From Magnetococcales bacterium DCbin2 (GTDB taxonomy: Bacteria > Pseudomonadota > Magnetococcia > Magnetococcales > UBA8363): DNA of 62,206 nt. Within the stretch, counting starts at the first letter, position 1. Every line of letters starts with the position of its first letter. The stretch is from assembly GCA_002753615.1 (NCBI GenBank), contig PEAO01000004.1:1-62206 (forward strand), given 5' to 3'. Shown here in pieces: positions 38,801 through 50,800 of the stretch. The notes below the pieces were generated by a model, which made no database searches, was not told the origin of the DNA, and was given only the letters and a program-made list of their open reading frames with translations. The translations under genes were made by a program, and so were the position numbers.

Positions 38801-41800
38801 ACCCACCCGCGCCGTGATGGCAGGATCGGTAATGTCAAAGTCCATAGCGGCGGTGACGGAAATATCTTCAAATCCCATCACCAACCCCTGTTCCAGGGAG
38901 AAGACAGTCCCCGAATAGCTTTGGCTGGCGGCCCGATCCAAGGTTACGGTATGGGCATTATTGACACTGGTAACGCGATACGTTTCATCGCCGATTTCCA
39001 GGCGATAACCCACCATGCTGTTTTTAAAGGTGGAAAGTGTCGAGGAAAAACTCCGAGAACCGGAAGTGCTTCGACCATCAGTCCCCTTGAGCGTTTCACC
39101 ATCGATATCGACAAACAAGCTCATGGTGCCGCCGATCTCACCCATCAATGTGCCGGTGGCATCGGAAGAGATTTCCAGAGTATCCCCCAAGCCCAGATCA
39201 AAATCGAGGCTGGTGGAAACGCTGGTATTGTAAACAAAATCCATGGGGACTGCGAAAATATTGGTGACTGGATCATAGGTCACCTGCATACCCAATGGGA
39301 GGATGCCCGATTCGTTGATGGCCGAAACCAATTCCTGCATGGTTTCGATCTGCTCTAAGGGATTATGAATCGTGAATGTCAAACCGTTGGCCGAGGCATC
39401 GATCGCCTTATTGAGTACCAGGGTTGTGGCATTGGTCACCGAGCGGATGGTATAGCGACCCACGCCATCGATGGTGATTTGTTGACCCACCAGGGCGGCA
39501 GTAAATCCACCCAAAGCGGAAGTTACTGTTTTGGAATCGGCGTGAACAACCAGATCGGCGCGTTGCGGCAACAGGTTGACCGGATCACGATAGAAGTTGA
39601 TCTTGTCATAGATTTCGCTCTTGAACCCTTTGCCCAGGTCAAGGATGGCGTCTAGGGCATCCTGGGTGAAGGGGATATCGGCGGCGAGTTGATTATCGCG
39701 GACATCCTGGAGGAAAGTGATCATGTCGGGGAACATGAGGATGACCTCCACCACCGACAGATTGGAAAAATCCATCAACCGATCAAAGTTGACGGTATCC
39801 ATGTGCAATGCCCCACCCGACAAGGGGGAACCTTCCAACAAAACCCGTGCTGTCCCTGCGGCATCGGCCAGATCGACCCCCGCCAATGCGGCAAAGATCG
39901 GCAGATCGGCGGTAACACTGTCCTGGGCGGGATTGACCTGGAACTGACCATTGACCAGGCTAGCCGAACCACGCAAATCGACTTCGATGCGTCCTGGATC
40001 GGCGACCGATCCGATCCCCAGGGCCACGGGGCCAAAGGTGGCGGTTGTGGCCAGGTCATCGATCAAGCCATTGATCTTGAACCCCAATTTATTGACTTCA
40101 AAATTACTGACTCCGGTGGCCCAATTAAAGCTAAATCCCAGATCCAGATCGGCCACCATGGAAAGATCCAACTGGATGTCGCCGTCCAGACTCAAGCCAA
40201 ATTCCGCCGCTTCATCCCCCAGGCTGAAGTCAATGGTGGAATTTTGGGTGACGGACCCTTGTAACAGGACATTGATACCCGTTTCACTTAAGACAACCTT
40301 GAGATTATCCCCATTCAAACCCGGCAAGGTGGGAATCCACTGGGTTCTGAGAAAATCCACCAGTCCGGTGAGGGTCGGGCCGTTGGTCCAGGTGATATCC
40401 ACCACACTGGGAAACAGGCCATCGCTATAAATCGGTTGCCAGGTAAACTGCCCTACGGGGAGATCATCTTCGGGATCGGGGACATAATTGCTTAAATTTT
40501 GTTCGACATAAAAATAGGGGGCCAAGTAGTGATGGACATAATCTCCCAAGGCCAGAATATCGCCAACACTCAGGATTTCCGCCAGATTTTTATCGATGCC
40601 AGGGATGTTCATTCCCATGGGATTGGAATCGGACAGATTGCCCGGCTTGAAATCATTGGCCAAATCGATGACGGTGGATGCGGCACTATCCAAGGTGTCG
40701 GCCAGAAAGCCGGTGAGGCTGACATCCAGGTTACCCACATCCAGGGCATTGATCCTTTCGCCGGTGGCAAAGATGACATCAACACCGTTCACGGCGGTGT
40801 TGATGGCCCGTCCCAAGGTATTGACTTGGACTCCGACCTCGCCGACAAAGTGCAAATCTCCCGCTCCGGTGACGTTCACCGTTCCACTGCCACTCAAGGC
40901 GTAGGCGGGGGATCCCAGATTGTCCGCCGCGATGACCAGACCGATGGTCCCTCCGGTCAGGCTTCCCGGTCCAATAGCGGCAGAAATATTGGTGCCGTAC
41001 AGACGCAATTCCGGGTTGGCCAGGGTTCCCGCCGTACTGATGGTGAATGTCCCGGAGAGATCCGCCACCCCATCCAAACCCAACGTCAGGGTTCCTCCAG
41101 CACTCATGCTAGGGGTTGCCAGGGTTAAACCGTTGATGTTGGTCGTGGCAAAATTGATCACCTTGCCTGCGGCATTGGCGGAACTATTGACAGCAATCGT
41201 CAGGTTGGCATTGGGCAGCGCAAAGCCATCAAGGCCAAGGATGGCCCCAGAGGTGGCACTGGCGGCCAGCCCATAATAAAACCCGGTGTTGGCCAAATCG
41301 GACGGTTTGAGCAAAGCGGCATTGAAGGCGACACCATCCAGGAGGAATCCCGCCGCATCAGCCGAACCCACAGGGCCATGGATACCGACAAATGCCTGCA
41401 CCCCCGAACCGCTCAAAGTGATGGCGGTCATCGCTTGGGTGGCACCATCGCTCAAAGTGGCAGTAACACCCGATTTTTTAACAATATCCAACTGACCTTT
41501 CAGGCCGGCAAACTGCGCCATATCCACGCCAAAGTTACCGGAACCGGCGAAAAGTTCCCCCAGATCTCCATTGAAATCAACGGTCAGAGGTGCATTACCC
41601 ACGGGGATGGAGAGAGGGACTTCGGACCAATCGACGACATCGGCGGTGTTGATCGCCCGGTTGACACCAAAAGAAAGGTTTGTCGCCGTGAGGTGTACAT
41701 CGGCAGGTAGCCCCACCAAGCTGGCACTGCCAGCGCGTACCTTCACCGCCTGCCAGGCACGGTTATCAGCATCGGCATCCACCACGGCCAAAACAAAATC

Positions 41801-44800
41801 GGCATGGTTCAACGCCAACCCCATGGCCCCCACAGCACCGGGGGCACCATCGAGTCCCAACCAAGCGTCCACTTGGGCGGCAGAAATTACCACCTGACCC
41901 GCCGCTACGACCTCACCCGTCGCGGTCGTTACCTGGGTTGCGGTTTTTTCGACACCAATCCAGCCGCTGGCGGTCAAGAGTCCATCCACCGTCAGTTCCG
42001 CCTCACCGGTAATCATCAATTCCTGGGCCGCACTTCCCTGGAGGGTCACCAAGCGGTCGCCAACCACGATTTCACGATCCAATGCTTGTCCGGTTGTGTT
42101 GATCAAGACATTCAGGTCGGTCCCAGTCACACCGACCCCACCCATACCGCTGAGGTTGACATCACCGCTGGTGGCCAACGCCCATCCCCTGGAGGTATCG
42201 GTGGCCGTCACGGTGTTACGTGTCCCCAGGAGGAGAATCGCGGCACTGCCACCCGCCAAATCGGCCCCCAGGCCACCCCCCACATCCAGGTTTCCAGTCA
42301 GATTGGCGGCGGCAATCACCAATTCGGTGTCGATAATATCGTCCAGGCCATCCCCATTGGCATCCACCCCATTGCCGGTGGAACTGCTGGAGAAGACAAA
42401 ATCACCCGTCAGGCTTCCCGCCCCCCCAGGCAAAGATAACGTTGCATTCTTGACTTCAAATGCCTTGACATCGGCAGACGAGGCAAACTGTAAATTGACC
42501 GGAGTTCCCCCGGTTCTGACTACCTCATCGACCGGCAATCCCAGGGTATTGAGTTTGATCCCCACATCATCCGACAAGCCCCAACCATCCATGCCGATCA
42601 GCCCCGGCACCCCAGAGGCGGTCAAGGCAAAGCCCGGTGTTCCATCGGCCCCGTTTTGTACCAGCAGGGCCAGATTATCCGACTGTACTTCCAATCCAAC
42701 GCCACCTTGGAGGTCACCTACCCTGGCCACCACATCGTTGGCACCCAGCAACAACTTTTGCACCCCGTCTACCACACGGCGTTCCAAGGAAAAATCACCC
42801 GTCAAAGAGGCAAAGTCGGCAATATTGATGCTCAAATCGGGCAGGTTGATGGCAAAGTCCAGGTTCGCCGGCAGATGGAGATCAAGTCCATCCAAGCCCA
42901 CGTCGGGCAAAGCAAGATCCAGGTCAAAATCGAACGGATTGAATTGCAGGTTGACACTGGGGATATCAAAATCCAAACCGGGGATATGGATATCGGCAGA
43001 GAAGTCCAGGTTGAACGCCAAGCCCAAAGGGGTAAAGAGAAAATCTCCGAAACCATCAAACAAATCCAGGGAGAACCCATCAAAATCCAACGAGATGTCC
43101 AAATTGCCGATATCGATGGCAAGTCCCATGTCGGGCAGATTGGGAAGGTCTGGTAAATCAATAAGATCAAATGAAAAATCACCCAACACCGGCAAACCGA
43201 ACATGTCAAAGGCAATATCAATGTCTGGCATGTGGAAGGTGGGGAGGTGCAATCCCATGTCACCAAAATCCAGCGACAGATCCAAGCCCCAGTCCAGATC
43301 CATCCCCAGATCGAAACTGCCAAAATCGGGCATTCCCCAATCCAAGGTCCAATCCATGGAAGGGAGTCCCAGGGCCGGAAGATCGGGCAGATCCAATGGC
43401 GGCAAGGACCAATTAAAGGTAAACCACTCCATGTCCAGGCCAAAATCGGGGGCGAACGACCACGGCCCCATATGGATAAAATCCATCATCCCCGCCAGGG
43501 TGAACCATTGACGGGCGAAACGAAAATCAAAGTTGGGGTCAAAGCTGAAATCGTGGGAAAAACTGAAGGCAAAATCCAACCCTTCAAAGCCCAGTTTCCA
43601 ATCGGGTATACCGGGGATGCCCAGATCAAAATCGACATCCAGGCCCGAGAAATTGTATTGCAGCATGAAATCCAGATCGAATCCGGGATCAAACAGATCC
43701 AACCCCGGAATCATGAAATCGGGCATGGGAATACGGAGCCGGGACAGATCGATGAAACCATTGAAATCGAACAGTCCTCCCAGGTTGATATCCAACATCC
43801 CCTTGAGGGAAAAATCGGTCAGGGCACCCAGCGTAAGGTCTATGGGGCCGATGTCGAGGGAAGGGACATCAAAGGTATAATCCAGGTCGATGCCAAACCC
43901 GTTGAAGGCAAAATCAACTCCAAGTCCCTGAAGATCCAGGCCAAACCCTTCCAGGCCGGTGATGGTGACATCGCCATGGGCGACAAAGGCGTATTGGGGG
44001 TCGGCGGGATTTTTGATGAGAAGTCCCAAAGTACCGTTGGCCAGTTCAATCCCCACGTCACCAGGAACTTTCAATTGACCATGGGCATCGGCTACAGCAA
44101 TCTCCAACAATACGTTGCCCTGGGCATCGACTCTGTGTTGAAAGACAAAATCACCCGCGATATCAAGATATCCATCCAACAGGTTGATGTGGACATTTTC
44201 TGCCGCGAAAGATTCCACATCCACCGCATCAACAAAGCTCAACTGGCGGTAGCCACCTCCGGTGTTGACCGCTTCGCTCACGGTCCGGCCTAGATGATTG
44301 ATGCGTACCGCGCCATTGAGATTATCCCCCACCAAGTTGGCGGTAATCCCGTTAAAGTGCAGTGTTCCCAGGGCATCCAGGGCAAATTCGGTGGATCCAG
44401 CGACCTCCTGAATCACCATAGCCAGTTGACCGTCATCGATGGCAACCCCCAAACCCGCAGGATCACCCAAGGTTGCCGCCATGTTCTGGCCACCGATCAG
44501 GAGTTGCGCCACTCCGTCGGCGAGGCGACGTTCGATGGCAAAATCACCCGAAAGCTGGGTAAAACCGTCAATTCCCAGGGTGGCATTGGTCGCTTTGAGT
44601 AAGAATGGGGTTCCGGCGGCGATCCCTTCCAAAAGCCCCCCGGTGGTATTCATCGAGAGCGAAACCGAATCCGCCGCAAAGGTGACTCCGGTCAGACCGC
44701 TCAATGCGACGGTACCGCCGATGGTCCCGGCAATCCCGTCTCCCGTGATAGTCAAGGAACCGGAACCGTTGGTGACCGCCACCCCCGCACTACCCGCCTG

Positions 44801-47800
44801 CATGGTAAAGCTGACATCGGTGGCATCAATGGTATAAATGGCGTTGGCAACGTCATAGGTGATGCCAAAGGTACCCGCCAAACGTTCACCCAAAAGGTTT
44901 AATTCTCCGTGGATGCCGGTAAAGCCCCAGGTTTGCCCGGCAAAATCCATGGCAAGCGTGGTCGCCTCATCGACGACAATGTTCTCAACGCTCGCACCGC
45001 TCCAATCGATATCGGCCATCTTGGCCAAGCCACTGACACTTGCAAGGGCCTGGTTGAGCAACAATCCCCCCTGGTCAGCCTCCAGAACAAAGCCACCCAG
45101 ATTGATCTGGCTAGGGGCGGCGTTGATGCTGATCCAGCGTCTGGCGGTATCCATATCCGCCAAACCCGCTTCGCGCATGAAGGTCATGGCCAAGTCGGCC
45201 CCGGTGATGGAAAGGCCCGCAGCATCCCCCCCAGACGAGATTCCCAAACCCAGATCGGTCCCGGTAAAGGTAAACCGTTCCACATCCACCATCGCCCCAC
45301 CAACCAACGATACCTGATCAACACTCTGGGACAGGTTCAGGTTTCCCCTCATGGAAACCATTCCCGCCAGATCCAATACCGCTTCACCCGAAAGCTCCAA
45401 CCCCGTTCCACCCACCGCCAGGTCAAGATTGGACAAGGAAAGTTCCAAACCGGAAATTCCCGTCAATTGACCACTACCGCCCAAGGAGCCGGTCACTTCC
45501 ATATCAGTACCGACCTTACGCAGGGCCAGATCGGCGGTGCCATAGGTCAAGTCCACCCCAATGCCACCCCCCATGGGGAGCGACCCACGCAGTCCATCAG
45601 CCTTCAGAGTCAACGTGGCATTGCCCGCAATATCCGCTGCGGCACTGAATCCCAGATTTCCCGTAATGGAGCCAAAATCTCCCAGGTCCAGGGAGGCATC
45701 CTCCAGAAAGAAGCCAAAAACCGCCTCCGCACTATCAAAGTTGAGCGGAATAGAGTCCACCCCGTTACTGATTTCATCGGCAATGGTCCGACCCAGGTGG
45801 TTGATGCGGATGGCCATAGGTTCAGCAGCAGAGAGCATCCCGCCCGCAATGCCATCAAGGCTGGGGATACCGCTGGCCTGAATGGCATAACCCGTCCCAT
45901 CGGCCTGTTCCATCAACAGCATCGCCAGGGATACATCCGCCATGGAGACCCCAAAGCCTCCCGTCAGATCACCCGCCCGCGCTACGATGTCGCTGCCGCC
46001 AATGCGGACTTGTTCCACCCCATCGATGACCTGACGACTGATGGCAAAATCACCGCCGATGTCGATAAAATCGCCCAATTTTAGGGTGGCATCGGTGGCG
46101 GCCAACCTGAGAGAGGTTCCCGCCGGCACCCCCAGCAAATCCGCTGCGGTGGTGTTCATGGCCAGGGCAATGGTGGGTAAAGTGAAAGTGACCCCATCCA
46201 GACCGGTCAGAGCGGCACCGCCACTGACGCTGACGACAACCCCATTCGGCCCCATAGTAAGAGAACCGTTACCGTTGGTGACGACGATAGCGGTTGGTCC
46301 CGCCGCCAAAGATAAGGTTAAGTTGGATACGGTGGCGGTGTAGGTTTGCGAGGCCGGAGAATATTGAAATATAAAATCGCCGGAAAATTTCTCACCAAAC
46401 AGATCCAATTCCCCCTTAAGCGGCAACCGCCAAGTGTCACCGGCAAAGTCCATCACCACGTCGGTGGCCCCATCGATGGCCATGGTTTCCGCCTGGGCAC
46501 CGCTCCAATCCACCACCGTGGCGTTGAGCGCGCCACTCACCTTGGCCAATGCCCGGTTGAGTTCCACCGCAGCACTGGTCGGAGTCAAGGTATGACCCAA
46601 AATCGACAACGACCCCGGCAGAGCATTCATGGTCATCCAACGGCGGGCGTCGGGTACGCCATGCTCTTGCAAAAACGCCAAGGCCAGATCAACGTTGGCC
46701 AGGGTGATATCCACACCGGAAACGCCGGGCGGATGAAGCGTTATCGCTAAGTCATTGCCAATCACATTCAGCCGGTCGGTGACCACAGTACTCCCATCGG
46801 CAAGTTTCACCGTGTCGGCCAAAGATCCGATGGAAATATCGCCCGTGATAGCAAGTATTCCCCCCAGGTTCATGGAGACCAATCCCTGAAGGTTTTTCTC
46901 TCCCACCGCCAGATCCAAAGCGATGGCATCGCCGGTAGTCTGGATGGTTTGCTGGATCGCAGCACCCGTATTATTGATGGCAATGGTGATGGCATCACCA
47001 TCCAGGGTCAGGAGATCAACCCCTTGCAACGTCGCTTGACCACCCGCGCTCAAGGCATAGCGAAAACCGTTGGCATTGTCATGCACCAAGTTAAGGCCGA
47101 TAAAGCCATCCTGCAACCGCGCCGCGACAGGACCGACACCGATGGCACCGTTGACGTGGACCGCACCGACGTTGACCTCGGTTCGGTCACCGACAACACC
47201 GCCCTGGATGCGCAAATCCCCTTCGATATAACCAATAGTATCTCCCAAATCCAGACGGACCCCCAAAGCATCGAAAGACTGCACCATCTGACCGTCGGCA
47301 AAGTTCAACGCCACCGTCTGCAATCCATTGGTGATATCCGTGGTGATCGCCCGCCCCAGGGTATTCATGCGTGCTTGAATAGGACCGGAAATCGCGCCAT
47401 CCGCCACACCATGCAGTGCCGCCGTTCCCGAAGCGTCCAAGGCCAAGCCGACGCCATCGCCATCGTCGGCGATGAGGAGGGCCAACTGTCCATCGGTCAG
47501 GGAAATGGCGACCCCGGAATTGGCGGTATCGCCAACCGTCGCAGTCAGGTGGTGGCCGCCGATCAACAGTCGTTCTTCCCCTGGAACCAGGGATGCTTCC
47601 ACCACCACTTCGCCTGAAAAATCGGCCAATCCATCCAATGAAAAGGATAATTGTCCCGCCAACCGCAAGGGGGTATTTGCGGGAATATCAAGTTCATAAA
47701 AGCCCAGATTGGCAATGGTTTGCTCAATCTGGTGGGCAAAGGTGTTGAAAGTGACCGCCATATCGGCATCGGTCAGGGTCAAACCTGGTACACCCGTAAA

Positions 47801-50800
47801 CGTGAGGTCACCACGGATGGATCCCGCCATGCCGCTCTCGGAAAGGTAAAGACCACCCTCACCGTGGGTCAGGCTCAAAAGTGCATCACCGGCGCGCAGA
47901 GTGGTGGCAATATCGCGGGCCGACATCTCAAAGATCCCCTCTCCGGCCCGTTCAAAATGGACCGTGCCACTAAGGCTTTGCCCCATCAGGGTGAGGGCAC
48001 CGGTGATATCACCACGGGTCAACACCCCATCGGGATCCAACGCCAAGTCAATCACCCCACTGTCCAAGGTCAAACCATTCAATCCCGTAAGACTGGCCGA
48101 ACCGGAAACCGAACCGCTCACCTCCAGGCCGTGGGCGGTCTGGGTAAAGGCAAGACGTGCCGCACCGTCGGCCAACCTCACCCCAATACCACCCGCCAAG
48201 GCCAGGGATCCGGTCAGGTTCGAGGCATCCAGGCCCATACGGAGTTCATGATTATTATCATAGGACGCCGAAAAACGGAGATCCCCCGTCACCGAACCCA
48301 AGCCATCCCCCAGATCGAAAGTGGCGTTTTCCAAAAGAAAGGTTTGTTCAGCACTGGCAGAGGCAAAAGCGAGTTGCAGTTGATCCACCCCATTGGAAAT
48401 CTGTTCCTGAACCGCCTGCCCCAAGGTATTGATGCGGATCGCCAGGGGTTGGGCCGATTGCATGGCGTTGTCGGCAAAACCGTTTAAGCTGGGGATACCG
48501 TTGGCCTGCAAGGCATAACCCGCCCCCTGTTCTGTCCCCGCGACCAGCAGAGCCAGATTGGCTTGCGACACCGAAAGACCCAAGGAGTCGTCGGCGAGTC
48601 CAAGAAAGGAGTCAATGTTGGCCCCACCAATCAAAAGTTTTTCCACCCCATCCACAACTTGGCGCACCAAGGAAAAATCACCGGAGACCCGGATAAAATC
48701 ACCCAGATTCAGGTTGGCCCCCAAGGCGGAAAGGTTCAACCCGGTGTTGGCGGCGATATTCAGGATTTCGTAAACGGTGTTATTGAAAGATACGGTAAGC
48801 TGTGGCATGGCCAGGGTGACATCATCCAGCCCCGAAAGGGTGGCACTGGCGGAGAAAGAACCCGCCACCCCATCCGGTGTAATGCGGAAATCGCCTGTCC
48901 CCCCCGAAATTTGAACGGCTGCCACCCCGGCGTCCAGGGACATAACCAGATTTTCACCATGGACCTCATAGACCCCATCGGCGGGATTGAAGGTCAATTC
49001 AAAATCACCGGAGATGGTTTCACCCAAAAGATCCAAGGTTCCAGAAACCGGGATATTCCAGGTTTCAGCAGCAAAATCCAAGACCACCTCATGGGCGGCG
49101 TCGGTGGCGATGGTCTGTGTCTGGCTGCTCCAATCGACAACTGCGTCGTTGACCGCGCCACTCACCCGGTCGAGAGCGCGGTTGATTCCAATGCGGGCAC
49201 TGGCAGGGGTCAAGGTCAATCCGGCAATAGTCATGGCCCTGGGGAGGGCGGCCATGGTGAGCCAACGCCTGGGGTCGGCGACATCCTTTTCGGTGACAAA
49301 AGCCAAGCCAAAATCAAGTCCCGCCAGCGTCATTCCCCAATCGGGCATCCCTGGAGCGTTCAAGGTGGCGGTGACATCATTGGCGGCGAGAATGAGACGG
49401 TCGGTATCGATGGCGTCAAGGGGATCGGGGGAGCCGGCGAGTTGCACCGTTTCCTGGGAGGCTTGCAGGTTCATCTCCCCTGTGGCCGTCAACAGCCCAC
49501 CCACATCCAGGTTGATCATCCCGCTTAACGAGGAAAACCCCGCATCGGCCACCAGATTGATGGAACCGCTGGGGGTACGAATGTTGCGATCAATGGCCTG
49601 GGGGGTCGCATTGCTGACCAATACCAGTTGCTCACCCGAAATGGCCAAACCGTCCACCCCTCCGAGGCTTGCCTGGCCTGACGCACGGAACGCATGGGTC
49701 ACATTACCCTGGTCATCCCGCATCAGGAGCAGCGCGGCCCGTCCTTTGGCAAGGGTCGCCGTAGCCAAGCCGCCGAACGGAAAATGAGCACTCATATTTT
49801 CCACACCGATGGCCAACTCGGAACTGTTCGCGCCAACCGTGGCCTGGATAAACAGATCCCCCGACAAAGACCCAACCGTTGGCCCCAGATCCAGGGTTAC
49901 CCCTTTGGCGACAAAAGCAGGGGTCGCATCGATGGTGTTGAACGTGAGGTTCAACGCAGAGACGCCGTTGGAAATCACTTCGTCCACAGTCTGCCCCAGG
50001 GTGTTGAGGCGGATGTTCAACGGCCCGGACAAAGAACCATCGGTGATCCCATGGAGGGCAGCATTTCCAGTGGCACTGACGGCATATTTGGGAACGGCAC
50101 CAACCCCGGCATCGGCGATCAACAGGGCCATTTCGCCACCGGTCATGGAGATGCCCAGTCCACCACCTGCGACATCGCCCAGGGATGCGGCGATATTGCT
50201 GCCACCGATGCGCAATTTTCCCACACCCGATTCCATCGCCGCTTCGATGGAAAAGTTTCCGGTCAATGTCGCCAGGTCGTTGATGGTAAATCCTGCATTT
50301 CCCCGCAAAGCTAGGCCGGTATTGGCACCGATGCTTAACGCCATGTCGCCCGCATGAGTCAATGTCCGGGAGACCTCTACGGCCATGGTATTGAACGAAA
50401 ACCCCAAATCGGTATCGGCCATCGAGAGACCAGGAACCCCATCCAGGGCCACGGTACCGTCGATGGATCCCGCCATGCCATCGGTAGTCCAGTAGAATCC
50501 ACCCGAACCATCCGTGATGTTCAGCAGGGCATCCCCCGCTGCCAGTTGCAAAGAGACATTGGCCAGAGAGACCTCAAACGCACTGGCACTCACCCGGGTG
50601 AAGGAAAAGTCTCCGGTAATCTCTTGGTTCTGGATGGTCAATGAACCACTCGCCGTGGCGGTCTGATCGAGTACGTCGGGTTTGGCCAACAACGTCATGA
50701 AGGCGTCAAGCTGGGCACTATCGGCAATGGTGATGTCGAGGCCAGGAATCGGAAGTTCCGCAACCTCCAGCGTCAGTTTGGTCGGTTGAAAAATCGGTTT

